A stretch of 64,000 bases of DNA from Deltaproteobacteria bacterium (GTDB taxonomy: Bacteria > Desulfobacterota > Desulfobacteria > Desulfobacterales > Desulfosarcinaceae). Below are positions 20,710 to 29,672 of this stretch, piece after piece. The position numbers and the translations under genes are program-made. The notes beneath the pieces are model-generated. The model was given only the letters and a program-made list of their open reading frames with translations. It did no database searches and had not been told where the DNA came from. Every line of letters starts with the position of its first letter. Position 1 is the stretch's first letter. The stretch spans positions 124,001-188,000 of the forward strand of contig JAKALP010000009.1 in NCBI GenBank assembly GCA_021824175.1. The letters run 5' to 3'.

Positions 20710-21909
20710 TTACCTCCTGCCCCCGCCCCGGCCGCCGCCGCCGAAGCTCCGTGAACCACCCCCGCTGAAGCTGCCGCGGCCGCTGGAAGACATGCTTTCT
20801 CGGCTGGTGCTGCCGCGGCTGCTGTAATCGCGGGTAGTACTTCCGCCACGGTCCATGCCGGACAGGGCGTCGCCTCTGTCGCGGCTGCCGGTCTCCAGAG
20901 TGCCCACCCCGGCGCCGCCCGGGCGGCTCCCCGATGGCCCCGCGCCGCCGCGATCTATATCGCGCTGGCCTGCTTCGGACCGGCCGCGGAAGTTCTCCCT
21001 AGAGCCGACGGCATCATTGGTGGAAGCCCGGTTGTACTTCTGCCCCGTGGTCTGGTCGCGGTAGGGGACCCCCTGACGGTGTTCGGGGTTGTGCTGCCAG
21101 GTCTCCCGGTTGCCGCCGCCTCGGGGACTCACATGCGCGCCGCGATCGACATTGATGTTGGTGGTGTGATGGTTGACATAGACATTGCCGCCGTTCCAAT
21201 TGCAGCCGCCCCCGCCATAGTGGCTCCAGGCCGAGCCGATCATCACCCCCATGGTAAAGGAGATGAAGACCCCGCCCGGCGGATAGACATAAGCCGGCGG
21301 GTAGTAGTAATAGGGCGGATAGGCCGGATACGGCCACACCCCATAGACCACGGTGGGATTATAGACCGGCACATAGACCACCTGGGGATCGGCCGGCACG
21401 ATGACGATCTTCTCCTCCTGGGTCGCTACTTTTTGTTCCTTGGTGCTTTTCAGGTTGCCCTCGGCTTCGGCTTTCTTGCGCAGCGTCTGAACGCTGTCCA
21501 TGACCTCTTTTTGTTGGGCCAGGAAGGCATCGCCCAGCTTCTGGGTCCAGTCCAGTTTTTCGCTCATCATGGTCAGGACCTCGGGAAAGCTGACCAGGGA
21601 TTTGACACTGGCGTCCCAGGACTGTTTCTCCAACTCCTTGGCCAGGGCGTCGCCTTTGAGATCTTTATTCTTCTTTTGCCAGCGTTCGGCCTGTACCACT
21701 TCCAACGGATAGGTCGACGCCATCAGGATCTGGGCCAGCAATGAGTCCGGATAGAGGGCAATGGGCGCCACGATCTGTTCCAGTTCCTCTGGTTTAAAGG
21801 TTTTCTTCTCCGGTGTTTCCGCGTGGCACCATGGGGCCATGACCGTGGCGAACAAGAAGAAAAAAACCATCGCCCGCACAACTCTTGCGACGGATATGAT
21901 TCTTGTCAT
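20710..21909 (-). CDS. DUF3300 domain-containing protein
   Basis: 399-residue exported protein. A signal peptide (ending APWCHAE) precedes the DUF3300 domain with its signature FKPEELEQIVAPIALYPDSLLAQILMASTYPLEVVQAERW. This is followed by a Pro/Tyr-rich segment (YPAYPPYYYYPPAYVYPPGG) and a disordered Gly/Ser/Arg-rich tail ending SFGGGGRGGGRR. I take ATG 21909, with AAAGGA upstream, over an in-frame codon at 21924. Function is unknown. The Tyr/Pro and Gly-rich composition suggests an envelope or surface role. It forms a two-gene unit with the DUF2950 gene. Confidence 0.9.
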   Translation of the reverse strand: MTRIISVARVVRAMVFFFLFATVMAPWCHAETPEKKTFKPEELEQIVAPIALYPDSLLAQILMASTYPLEVVQAERWQKKNKDLKGDALAKELEKQSWDASVKSLVSFPEVLTMMSEKLDWTQKLGDAFLAQQKEVMDSVQTLRKKAEAEGNLKSTKEQKVATQEEKIVIVPADPQVVYVPVYNPTVVYGVWPYPAYPPYYYYPPAYVYPPGGVFISFTMGVMIGSAWSHYGGGGCNWNGGNVYVNHHTTNINVDRGAHVSPRGGGNRETWQHNPEHRQGVPYRDQTTGQKYNRASTNDAVGSRENFRGRSEAGQRDIDRGGAGPSGSRPGGAGVGTLETGSRDRGDALSGMDRGGSTTRDYSSRGSTSRESMSSSGRGSFSGGGSRSFGGGGRGGGRR

Positions 21910-21931
21910 GGTCAATCCTTTCATTATTATT

Positions 21932-21984
21932 CGTACTCGTACTCGAAGGGATTTATTTACTTTCGAGTACGAGTACGAGTACGA
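21932..21984. repeat. GTACTC/GAGTAC hexamer paired-arm repeat
   Basis: Left arm CGTACTCGTACTCGAA, loop GGGATTTATTTACT, right arm TTCGAGTACGAGTACGAGTA. A near-perfect stem of 14-16 bp lies in the gap between the channel gene and the DUF3300 gene. Confidence 0.88.
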
Positions 21985-22015
21985 AAAAGCAGTTGTGTAA
22001 AAGGTGTTTCGATAT

Positions 22016-22693
22016 TCATCTCGATCTCACGGATACATGCATGCCCACCAGCCAGGCCACCTGTATCACCAAGTACAGTTGGCCCATCACCGCCTCCAGG
22101 TTGGCAAAGGCGCGCGCGCCGGGACTTAAGGGAGTGATATCGCCATACCCCACCGTGGTGATGGTCACCAGGCTGAAGTACCGCAGCTGCGGTCGAATAT
22201 CGGTGCCGTTGCCGGCAGGAAAAGCGAATTGCCCGGGCCGGAGGAGCTCCAGCACGAAAAAGATTTGGGCCCACATCACGGCCATGAGCAGGTAGACGAT
22301 GATGGCCCCGGCAATCATATCGGTGCTGACCTGTTTTTGGCGGAATATGTAGCTCAAGATGGCCACGGAAATGGTGAGAATAAAGACCATGTCGCAAAGC
22401 CCCGCCGCGATGCTCAGCCAGGCCGTTTCCGTAATCATGCACCACCAGGTCAAGACAATGGCGGGCAAGGCCAAACAGATCCCGGCGGCCAGCAGCCGTT
22501 TGTCACGGCTTAAGGAGTAAGTGGCGTAGATGAAGACCGCTGTCAGGAACAGATCATCCAGCATCCGCAAATGGAAAAAGCCGTCCAGCAGCGGGGCCAG
22601 CACCAGCATGCCAAGCAGCAGAATCAGCAGCTTGGTGAATCGGCCTTTGGGTAGGATGCTGGAAGATTCCATCTGCGGCATGCGGTTCACCAT
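22016..22693 (-). CDS. Potassium-channel-like (two-TM pore) membrane protein
   Basis: About 225 residues with five or six hydrophobic segments. A K+-channel selectivity filter lies near the C-terminus, within TITTVGYGDITPLSPGARAFANLEAVMGQLYLVIQVAWLVG. The N-terminal segments (LLILLLGMLVLAPLLDGFF and others) resemble small bacterial ion channels with an Ion_trans_2 pore. No regulatory RCK domain is attached. The start is uncertain: an open frame extends to GTG 22777, ATG 22693 is my choice, and ATG 22681 has a GGTGA site. Downstream are repeats rather than genes. Confidence 0.85.
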   Translation of the reverse strand: MVNRMPQMESSSILPKGRFTKLLILLLGMLVLAPLLDGFFHLRMLDDLFLTAVFIYATYSLSRDKRLLAAGICLALPAIVLTWWCMITETAWLSIAAGLCDMVFILTISVAILSYIFRQKQVSTDMIAGAIIVYLLMAVMWAQIFFVLELLRPGQFAFPAGNGTDIRPQLRYFSLVTITTVGYGDITPLSPGARAFANLEAVMGQLYLVIQVAWLVGMHVSVRSR

Positions 22694-22872
22694 TTGTGGG
22701 GCGCCAACGGTTGTTCCAGCTGTCAGACAAGAGGCAAGACATTCAGTCTGGCTCGGAAAAGTGGATTTTGACCACACATATCATTAAACATAGGTTTCCA
22801 GCAATGGCGCGGTGAGGATAGGGCTGTAAGGAGATCTCTTCTGAGCTAACGACATGGCAGTATAAAAATCCC

Positions 22873-22897
22873 CAATCAACGAATCAACCAATCAACT
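22873..22897. repeat. CGTTGATT octamer arm
   Basis: CAATCAACGAATCAACCAAT followed by CAAC, that is three reverse-complement octamers. The array begins immediately after the TAA stop (22898-22900) of the amidase gene on the minus strand. It belongs to the family found in the ubiG-ubiE and benzoyl-CoA-reductase-type operons. Confidence 0.8.
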
Positions 22898-24400
22898 TTA
22901 GGCCTTGGGATGGCCCCCCACCGGCGTGGTCCGTTGCTTCCAGATGGAGGTCTGTTCCAGCTGGGCCCCCAATTGCAGCAGCGTTGCCTCCCGGCCATAA
23001 GGCGCGATGAATTGCACGCCCCAGGGCAGATGGGTTTGCTCGTCGTAGTACAGCGGCAGGGAGATGGCCGGCTGGCCCGTGATATTGGCCAACATGGTGT
23101 GCGGGGTGCGCTTGAAGTTGTTGAAGATCTGCGTTTTGACCCTGGGGAAATGTTTTAAAATCCAGCCCGTATGGGTGGCGAAGGTTATTCTCAACCCCAA
23201 CCGTTCGATCCACGAAAGGCCCAGTTCGCCGATGCGCGACGGTCCCGAGGCCGTGGTGGGAGTAACGTACAGATCGAATGTTTGATGGAGGCTGGCCATG
23301 GTATTGGCGATTTCCTGCCATACCAGCCGGATCTGGAAGAGTTCGGATAATTTGGTCCATCTGCCGATTTCGGCAAACACGCGCGAATCCATTTCAATGT
23401 GCCGCAGGGCCGCCCGACCCTCGCGTTTTTTAATTACTTCCAGATCACCGCTCACGGCGATGTAGCAAACGATCAAGAAGGATTCCAAAATTTTCGAGAC
23501 GGGTACGGGCACGGGGATTTCTTCCACGCGGTGGCCCAGGCTTTCCAGCATTTGGGCGCACTGCCGGGCAGCCTGCACCGCTTGGGGCGCCAACTCAACC
23601 CCTGGGTTGGTGGCGGAAAAGGCGACGCGCAGCTTTGCCGGCGGCCGGCGAATGATTTCGCTAAAGGGTTGTTCGGGCTCAATACAGGCATAGGGCGCGC
23701 CGTTTTGATAGCCGCTGATCTGATCGAGCAGAGCGGCGGCGTCGCGCACCGTGCGCGTCAATACCCCATTGGTGCCGAAGCCTTCCCAATATTGACCATA
23801 TTTAGGTCCGGTGCTCACCCGGCCCCGGGAGGGTTTTAACCCCACCAGGCCGCAATAGGAGGAGGGGATGCGGATGGAGCCGCCGCCGTCCGATCCGCTG
23901 GCCAAGGGCACCATGCCGCTGGCCACGGCCGCCGCGGAACCGCCGCTGGAGCCGCCGGGTGAAAATTCCGGGTTGTGAGGATTGCGGCAGGGGCCGTGCA
24001 GGTGCGGTTCGGTGATATTTTTCAAGCCCCATTCGGGCAGATTGGTCTTGCCAAGGAACACAAAGCCGGCCTGACGCAGGCGGCGGATGAAGTGGCTGTC
24101 AGCCGCGGCGCGCACATGTTTCAGGGCCGCGCAGGCCTGGGAGCCGGTGGTATTGGTCACATCGCTGTCATCCTTCAACAACATCGGCACACCGGCAAAC
24201 GGCCCCTTGACGGGGGCATCGGCCTGGGCCAGTGCGCTTTCGTACATTTTGTAAATCACGGCGTTCAAGGTCGGATTCTGGCGCTCGATCTCCTCGATGG
24301 CCAGTTGGACCAATTCACGGCTTTGGATGTCGCCCTTGCGGATCAATTCAGCCAGTTCGGTGGCATCGGCGCTGTAGTAGAGCTTTTTGAGATCATCCAT
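22898..24400 (-). CDS. Amidase signature family hydrolase
   Basis: 500-residue Ser-cisSer-Lys amidohydrolase that hydrolyses a carboxamide. The catalytic Lys lies in [12 protein letters not shown] and the Gly/Ser-rich signature is [52 protein letters not shown]. The C-terminal fold ([51 protein letters not shown]) is complete. The start is ATG 24400 behind GCAGGAGC. Length and lack of GatC/GatB neighbours argue against the tRNA amidotransferase GatA. The natural substrate is unknown. Confidence 0.93.
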   Translation of the reverse strand: MDDLKKLYYSADATELAELIRKGDIQSRELVQLAIEEIERQNPTLNAVIYKMYESALAQADAPVKGPFAGVPMLLKDDSDVTNTTGSQACAALKHVRAAADSHFIRRLRQAGFVFLGKTNLPEWGLKNITEPHLHGPCRNPHNPEFSPGGSSGGSAAAVASGMVPLASGSDGGGSIRIPSSYCGLVGLKPSRGRVSTGPKYGQYWEGFGTNGVLTRTVRDAAALLDQISGYQNGAPYACIEPEQPFSEIIRRPPAKLRVAFSATNPGVELAPQAVQAARQCAQMLESLGHRVEEIPVPVPVSKILESFLIVCYIAVSGDLEVIKKREGRAALRHIEMDSRVFAEIGRWTKLSELFQIRLVWQEIANTMASLHQTFDLYVTPTTASGPSRIGELGLSWIERLGLRITFATHTGWILKHFPRVKTQIFNNFKRTPHTMLANITGQPAISLPLYYDEQTHLPWGVQFIAPYGREATLLQLGAQLEQTSIWKQRTTPVGGHPKA

Positions 24401-24527
24401 CGGGTTCGCTCCTGCTTCAAAATGGGGTAGGCTAATTCGAGCACGGATTACAATCATTGGATACGTAGCATTAAATTACCGAGGGCGAAAGGGTTGCCCC
24501 AGCATCTGCGATGCGCACGCCATTTTA

Positions 24528-24803
24528 CGGTGCATAAAATGCACCCTACTGTTTGGCTCGCGGTTCCTCGTTCCCACGCTTGCGTGGGAACGAGGCAGAA
24601 AGAGGGGCACACCTCCCAGCGGTTTTGCTTGGGATTGCGTTGCGCCGTTGCGCGAGGCCCAAACTGCAGCCGCCGCGATTGCATCCACCTCGTTTTTCTC
24701 GCATGCCCCCACACCAAGGCCATGGATGAATCACAGGTTTTGAATCACGTCGTTTGTTTATGAAATTCTCGCCCAACGGCGCAACGGCGAGACGCAAGGC
24801 AAT
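24528..24803. repeat. Intergenic repeat cluster (REP, TTCCCACGC palindrome, GCAACGGCG pair)
   Basis: The 510-bp gap between the amidase and vapB holds a reverse REP (24528-24549), a perfect palindrome CCTCGTTCCCACGC...GCGTGGGAACGAGG (24566-24595), and an inverted pair built on GCGTTGCGCCGTTGCGCGAG (24634-24657) with its complement (24768-24803). No gene is supported here. Open frames are artefacts of the repeats. Confidence 0.75.
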
Positions 24804-24862
24804 GGAGGGTGTTGGTGACGGTTTGCTTAGGCACTGAACATACAGCCCCAGCCTTGACAAAA

Positions 24863-24890
24863 TATGCATCATTTGTCATTTTCATGCATA
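24863..24890. promoter_or_regulatory. Candidate vapBC operator
   Basis: Inverted repeat TATGCAT (24863-24869) / ATGCATA (24884-24890), centres about two helical turns apart, just upstream of vapB. A TTGACA hexamer (24854-24859) overlaps the left side. VapBC complexes usually bind such paired palindromes to autoregulate; the assignment rests on position and symmetry. Confidence 0.5.
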
Positions 24891-24910
24891 AATACAATGG
24901 AGGCTTGTTT

Positions 24911-25114
24911 ATGCGAACCACGCTCGATTTACCCGAGGAGTTGCTCAACCGCGCCATGAAGAGCTCCGGCATCCAGACAAAGACACAGGTCATCATCACT
25001 GCTTTGGAGGAGCTGATCCGCAAGGAAGAGATTTCGGGTTTAAAGCAGTTCAAAGGCAAGATCAACTTGGAGGTTGACTTGAATACGCTCAGAGGCCGGC
25101 GATGTCGATCTTAG
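24911..25114 (+). CDS. vapB: VapB-type antitoxin
   Basis: 67-residue antitoxin. The N-terminal RTTLDLPEELLNRAMKSSG forms a ribbon-helix-helix-like DNA-binding unit of the VapB/DUF2191 type. The C-terminal half (IRKEEISGLKQFKGKINLEVDLNTLRGRR) should wrap the toxin. I use ATG 24911 with an ideal GGAGG seven bases upstream; longer frames upstream have no ribosome site. It overlaps vapC by 13 bp, giving translational coupling. A candidate operator lies upstream. Confidence 0.92.
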   Translation: MRTTLDLPEELLNRAMKSSGIQTKTQVIITALEELIRKEEISGLKQFKGKINLEVDLNTLRGRRCRS

Positions 25115-25488
25115 TGGATACCTCCATCTGGGTCGAGTATTTAAGAGCCGGTTCCTTCTCCGACAAGCTTGATTTTTTTATCGATGAGAATCTTGTTGTG
25201 ACCAATGACCTGATCCTGGCCGAGCTCATCCCGTTTTTGAAGGTCCGCAACCAAAAAAAATTGATTGCTTTGCTGCGCCGTATCCGCAAAGTGGAGGTGC
25301 ATATCGATTGGCAGCAAATCATTGATTTTCAATGCGACTGCCTGAAAATGGGCATTAACGGAGTCGGAATCCCCGATTTGATCATTGCCCAAAATGCGCG
25401 TCAGCATGACTGCGCAATTTTTACTCAGGATCGCCATTTTCTTTTGATGAAGGATCGCCTGAATTTTAAAATTTTACAAAACCCATAA
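25102..25488 (+). CDS. vapC: VapC-type PIN-domain ribonuclease toxin
   Basis: 128-residue PIN domain nuclease. Acidic catalytic residues are visible in LVDTSIWVEYL (D6), ILAELIPFL (E41 region), GIPDLIIAQNA (D92) and IFTQDRHF (D109). It would cleave RNA, typically tRNA, when freed from VapB. The start ATG 25102 lies inside the vapB 3' end and has a GAGG site. The pair is intact and lies among AT-richer DNA than its neighbours, consistent with horizontal arrival. Confidence 0.93.
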   Translation: MSILVDTSIWVEYLRAGSFSDKLDFFIDENLVVTNDLILAELIPFLKVRNQKKLIALLRRIRKVEVHIDWQQIIDFQCDCLKMGINGVGIPDLIIAQNARQHDCAIFTQDRHFLLMKDRLNFKILQNP

Positions 25489-25507
25489 GATTTTTGAGGA
25501 TCACCCC

Positions 25508-25759
25508 TTGCAAAAACGACCCATCACCATCAGCTATATTATCTTCTATATCCTTTTCTGGCCCGACACCTACCGGATACTCATCGGATTCCTCGCGGCC
25601 GTCGTTCTGGCCCCTTATCTGCTTTCACCCGGCTCCAGTATCGCGGCTTCGGCCATGCTGCATCTGATGGTCGCGGCCATTGGGTACGCGGCCTCGGCTG
25701 CGCCGGCCAAACGGGTCGCGGGATTCTTTCGGAAGCAAATTTTGAAGGGTAAAAACTAG
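25508..25759 (+). CDS. Small hypothetical membrane protein
   Basis: 83-residue protein starting at TTG 25508 behind TGAGGATC, 19 bp downstream of vapC. Two hydrophobic segments are visible: ITISYIIFYILFW...ILIGFLAAVVLAPYLL and AASAMLHLMVAAIGYAAS. A basic tail RVAGFFRKQILKGKN ends the protein. I do not recognise a family. It may ride on the vapBC transcript. The coding call rests on spacing, ribosome site and TM pattern. Confidence 0.55.
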   Translation: MQKRPITISYIIFYILFWPDTYRILIGFLAAVVLAPYLLSPGSSIAASAMLHLMVAAIGYAASAAPAKRVAGFFRKQILKGKN

Positions 25760-25806
25760 AACGAACGTTCGTTTTTATTGACAGGCGACCGGCCCCTTTG
25801 TACAAT
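25760..25806 (+). promoter_or_regulatory. Sigma-70 promoter with TetR-like operator
   Basis: TTGACA (25778-25783), 17-bp spacer, TACAAT (25801-25806): a near-consensus promoter. A perfect 14-bp palindrome AACGAACGTTCGTT (25760-25773) lies four bases upstream of the -35 box. Palindromes of this ACGAACGTTCGT kind are typical of TetR-family operators. It faces the acyl-CoA synthetase gene; no TetR gene is seen in the window. Confidence 0.75.
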
Positions 25807-25953
25807 TTCCACAATGGTTGCACGAATTCGACAAAACGCTGAACCGCCGGGGATCAACCGGTGGTTGGTATCTACCCCCCCAACAGGCTCCAATCCCCGC
25901 GCCGTGGCTTGTGCCCGCGGCGCTTGGGGCCGCGCCATGAAAGGTACTCCCCC

Positions 25954-28122
25954 TTGAAATCCGCTGAATTGCTCGAACGTTGCCGGCAGGAGGGCCGCCA
26001 CACCCTCAACGAAGCTGAGTCCAAACAACTCCTGGCTGCTTTTGGCGTTCCCGTGGTCAAAGAATGGATCACCGTCGATGTGGCCGATGCGGTCATCCAG
26101 GGCCAAAACATCGGCTTTCCCCTGGTCCTTAAGGGGCTGGGCAGCCGTCTGACTCATAAGACCGAGCTGGGGCTGGTGCGGGTCAACTTAAAAACGGAAG
26201 CAGAGGTGCGGCAGGCGTTTGAGGAGATCAAACAGGCAGCCGGGCCGGACTGGGAAGGATGTTTGCTGCAGCCCATGGTGTCCGGCCGACGGGAGCTGGT
26301 GGCTGGCTTGGTCCAGGACCCGCAGTTCGGACCGGTGGTGATGTTCGGTTTGGGCGGCGTTTTCACCGAAGCCATTGGCGATGTGGTCTTCCGCATCGCG
26401 CCTTTGAGCGAAGCCCAAGCTCTGCGGATGATGGATGATCTGGCCGGCCGCAAACTGCTGGGACCGTTCCGGGGCGACGCGGCGGTGGATAAAGAGCAGC
26501 TCTGCCGCGTGCTGACCGGCTTGTCCCAACTGGCCATGACCCATCCGGAAGTCAAGGAGATCGATATCAATCCACTGATCGTGGCCGCCGACGGCCGCAT
26601 CACGGCCGTGGATGCCCTGGTGGTGCTGGAAGAAAAGATAAAGGCGGCAATTACTGCCGTTGATGAAGCTGAGGAGAAGAGCCGCGCCGCGCGCATCAAC
26701 GCCGACCTGGAGCGCGCCATGTATCCGCGATCCATTGCCGTGGTGGGCGTGGCCCGCACCCAGATCGGCGCCTATCCCGGCATCTTCCGCTGCGTGCGCA
26801 ACTTCGGTTTTCCCGGCAAACTCTACCCCATTCATCCCGAAGCGGAAGATATCGAAGGCATCACAGCCTACCCCAGCCTGCGGGCGTTGCCTGAACCCGC
26901 GGATCTGGTGATTTTCTCCATTCCGGCTGAGCGCGTGCCGGAAGCATTGCGCGAGTGCATCGCCACGGGCCACAAGACCATTCACATCTTTACTTCCGGG
27001 TTCAAAGAATCGGGAGAAGAAGAGGGCATCCGCCTGCAAGCGGAAATCGAGAAGATCGCCATGGAAGGCGGGCTCAACATCATCGGCCCCAATTGCATGG
27101 GGCTGCATGTGCCGGCCGCCCGGCTGCTCACCTGGACCGCGGCTTCGCCCATCAGCGGGCCGGTGGGCATGGTGAGCCAGAGCGGCGGTAATGCTCAGGA
27201 TTTCGTCAACTTGGCCAACACGCGCTATGATCTTTACTTCAGCAAGGTGATCAGCTACGGCAACGCCCTGACGCTGGACAGCACCGATTATCTGAACTAC
27301 CTGGCCCAGGATGAGCAGACCCGCATCATCGCCATGTATCTGGAAGGCGTCAAAGACGGCCGCAAACTGCTGCGCCAGGTCACGCAGATCAACCGCACCA
27401 AGCCGGTGGTGATCATCAAAGGCGGACTGACCGAGTCGGGCGCGCGCACCGTGGCTTCCCACACCGGTTCCATGGCCGGCGGCGAAAAGATCTGGAAGGC
27501 CTTCTTCCGGCAAACCGGCGCCGTGCCGGCGGACACCCTCGAAGAGATGGCCGATGTGGTCTCGGCCCTGCACCGCCTGCCGCCCTGCCAGGGCCGCGGC
27601 GTGGCCATTCTGGGCACCGGCGGCGGCATCGGCGTGGCCGCGGCCGACAGTTGCGCCAAGGCCGGTTTGGAGATGCCAGCCCTGACGCCCGCGGTCATGG
27701 AGAAATTGAGAGCCTACATCCCGCCGGCCGGCAACATGATCCGTAACCCGGTGGATGCCCACATCGTATTGATGCGGTTGCAGCTTTTAGGTCCCACCTT
27801 GGAATTGTTGGCCGCCGAACCCTATCTGCACATGTTTGTGATCTCACTGCATCTGGATTGGATCTATGGCTTGGAAAAAGGCGGTCACATCGACCGCATC
27901 GCGCGCTTCCTCGCCGATGAAGCCCGCCAGCACATCAACGGCAAGCCCCTGGTGGTGGTCTGGCGCCAATATCAGCCCAATGCCGACATAAAGGAAGCCC
28001 GCCTGCGCCTGGAAGAGACTTTGTTGCATGGCGGCATTCCGGTATATGAAGGCCTGGATCGCGCCGTGCGGGCACTATCCAAGACGGCTGAATATTATGC
28101 CTTTCAGCAAGGGCATCGCTGA
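25954..28122 (+). CDS. ADP-forming acyl-CoA synthetase (acetate--CoA ligase family)
   Basis: About 722 residues. Interconverts an acyl-CoA plus ADP and phosphate with the free acid, CoA and ATP. Domain order is ATP-grasp first (residues about 1-225: LLAAFGVPVVKEW, FPLVLKGLGSRLTHKTELGLVRVNL, EIDINPLIVAADGRITAVDALVVL), then CoA-binding (PRSIAVVGVARTQIGAYPG) and succinyl-CoA-ligase-like domains. The phospho-His segment is TVASHTGSMAGG. This beta-alpha order is reversed relative to PatZ-type enzymes. TTG 25954 with AAAGG upstream is my start; a frame to GTG 25861 exists but falls in the promoter leader. A strong promoter and TetR-like operator precede it. Confidence 0.9.
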   Translation: MKSAELLERCRQEGRHTLNEAESKQLLAAFGVPVVKEWITVDVADAVIQGQNIGFPLVLKGLGSRLTHKTELGLVRVNLKTEAEVRQAFEEIKQAAGPDWEGCLLQPMVSGRRELVAGLVQDPQFGPVVMFGLGGVFTEAIGDVVFRIAPLSEAQALRMMDDLAGRKLLGPFRGDAAVDKEQLCRVLTGLSQLAMTHPEVKEIDINPLIVAADGRITAVDALVVLEEKIKAAITAVDEAEEKSRAARINADLERAMYPRSIAVVGVARTQIGAYPGIFRCVRNFGFPGKLYPIHPEAEDIEGITAYPSLRALPEPADLVIFSIPAERVPEALRECIATGHKTIHIFTSGFKESGEEEGIRLQAEIEKIAMEGGLNIIGPNCMGLHVPAARLLTWTAASPISGPVGMVSQSGGNAQDFVNLANTRYDLYFSKVISYGNALTLDSTDYLNYLAQDEQTRIIAMYLEGVKDGRKLLRQVTQINRTKPVVIIKGGLTESGARTVASHTGSMAGGEKIWKAFFRQTGAVPADTLEEMADVVSALHRLPPCQGRGVAILGTGGGIGVAAADSCAKAGLEMPALTPAVMEKLRAYIPPAGNMIRNPVDAHIVLMRLQLLGPTLELLAAEPYLHMFVISLHLDWIYGLEKGGHIDRIARFLADEARQHINGKPLVVVWRQYQPNADIKEARLRLEETLLHGGIPVYEGLDRAVRALSKTAEYYAFQQGHR

Positions 28123-28211
28123 TTCCCGATGTTCATTCAATAATTTGACTTCGGCGCGGTCAGTCGTTTGCTTGGAAAAACAAAACAAGAGTTCTCCGAA
28201 ATATAATTGTC

Positions 28212-28238
28212 GCTTAAAATATTTTTGAGATGACTTGA
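28212..28238 (+). repeat. Half-site of the TTTTGAGATGGCTTG element
   Basis: TTTTTGAGATGACTTG precedes the decayed channel gene. It resembles the ends of the 140-bp hairpin element at 60424-60563 and solo ends at 52750-52773 and 59299-59320. Confidence 0.5.
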
Positions 28239-28254
28239 AGAAAGCCAAGCTGCG

Positions 28255-28920
28255 GTGGCCGTCATGGATTACACTTTTTTGCATAACCCGCTTAGGGATT
28301 GGATTCTTGCCGCTGGCACCATGGTAGCGGTCTATTTCCTGGCGAGCAGCGCCAAAACCATCCTGCGCAAGCAACTGAAAAAGCCGGCACCCGGCGGGCG
28401 CGCCGTACGGCACGAGATCGCCTCCAGACTTCTTGAATGCGTTCACTCCCTCTTCGTGTTGGCCGTGGCCATATATGCCGGCACTGTGTTTCTCTCCCTA
28501 CCGTCCATTGTCGACCATATCATTGAAAAAATCCTTTTTCTGACCATTCTGCTACTCAATTGTACTGGACAAACTTTTTGTCATCGGCGATTTCATCATT
28601 GTCCAAGATCTCATGGGAACCGTGGAGTATGTGGGACTTAAGACGACCCGCATCCGCAGTCTTTCCGGCGAACAACTGATTTTTGCCAACCAGGATTTGC
28701 TGCGCAGCCGAATCCGCAATTACATAAGGATGTTTGAGCGCCGCGTTGTTTTTGCCGTCGGTGTGCTCTATCAGACGCTGACGGAGAAGCTGGAAGCCAT
28801 TCCGGCCATGATTAAGCAAATCATCGAATCCCAAAGCCCGGTGCGCTTTGACCGGGCCCACTTCAAGGCTCCTTTTTTGAAATCGTCAGCCGAAGTATTT
28901 TTATGGGCAGTTCGCCAAGC
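28255..28920 (+). pseudogene. Decayed MscS-type mechanosensitive channel
   Basis: Two MscS-like fragments in different frames. The 5' part encodes MDYTFLHNPLRDWILAAGTM and two further TM segments up to about 28560. The 3' part, in another frame from about 28568, encodes LDKLFVIGDFIIVQDLMGTVEYVG, TTRIRSLSGEQLIFANQDLL and VRFDRAHF, classic MscS beta-domain motifs. The pore helix and its conserved GxGG region between these parts are missing, implying a deletion of roughly 200 bp plus a frameshift. The C-terminus ends shortly after RAHFK, next to the convergent mgsA gene. It cannot make a working channel. Confidence 0.88.
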
Positions 28921-28931
28921 AACGGCCGGAC

Positions 28932-29447
28932 TCAGTCCGCAAGAGCCTTGCGCGCGTCCGCCGCAACATCTTCTTTATTCAATTCCCTGTGAATATATTC
29001 GCGGTAGTCAATCCGGACGGGTTCATAGTTTTCGTCCATCAACGGAGAAGAAATCATGAAATCAGCCGTGGCGCGGTTGCATGCCACCGGGATATTATAC
29101 ACCACCGCAATGCGCAGCAGGGCTTTAACATCCACATCGTGGGGGTGAGGTTGCATCGGGTCCCAGAAGAAGATCATCACATCGATCTGGCCATCGGTAA
29201 TCAAAGCCCCCAGTTGCTGGTCGCCGCCCAGGGGGCCAGACTTCAGCTTTTGAATGACTGGGACAATCAATCCCGACTCTTTGCAAACCGCTTTGGTTCG
29301 TAGCGTCTCTTCAATCAAGCGTCCAGTGGTGCCGGTACAGATCAAACGATGTTGAAGTAGAATTCGACAATTCCATTCGACCCACTGGATCAGGTCTTCT
29401 TTACGATTGTCGTGCGCCACAAGGGCGATGGTTTTGGTCTTTTCCAT
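28932..29447 (-). CDS. mgsA: Methylglyoxal synthase
   Basis: Converts dihydroxyacetone phosphate to methylglyoxal and phosphate, a bypass of lower glycolysis when sugar phosphates accumulate. The 171-residue protein shows [30 protein letters not shown], the phosphate-binding [16 protein letters not shown] and [41 protein letters not shown]. All are diagnostic, including the catalytic Asp region GGDQQ. A C-terminal extension of about 20 residues follows. The start has AAAGG. It is transcribed alone. Confidence 0.96.
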   Translation of the reverse strand: MEKTKTIALVAHDNRKEDLIQWVEWNCRILLQHRLICTGTTGRLIEETLRTKAVCKESGLIVPVIQKLKSGPLGGDQQLGALITDGQIDVMIFFWDPMQPHPHDVDVKALLRIAVVYNIPVACNRATADFMISSPLMDENYEPVRIDYREYIHRELNKEDVAADARKALAD

Positions 29448-29672
29448 GGTCTGTGCCTTTCTTTCATCCGCCGGGCCAATCCGGCAACTAATTCCGGCTG
29501 GGCCCGAGATCTTCCTCGCCTACAGATTGAGCAGGGAGAGTAAGGTGCCGGGCAGGGTTGTCAAGGGCAACCCCTCGCATGGGTATGTGGGTGCGGCTCC
29601 GGGATGGCCATTGGCCGGCCGTCGATAGAAAAGGGGAGGCGATGATAGGGCGAAGAAATCCGGCAGGGGCGA

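Noticed and set aside
24454-24872. Several small frames between the amidase and vapB
   Set aside because: They are translated from REP and TTCCCACGC palindromes (PTQAWERG-type artefacts).
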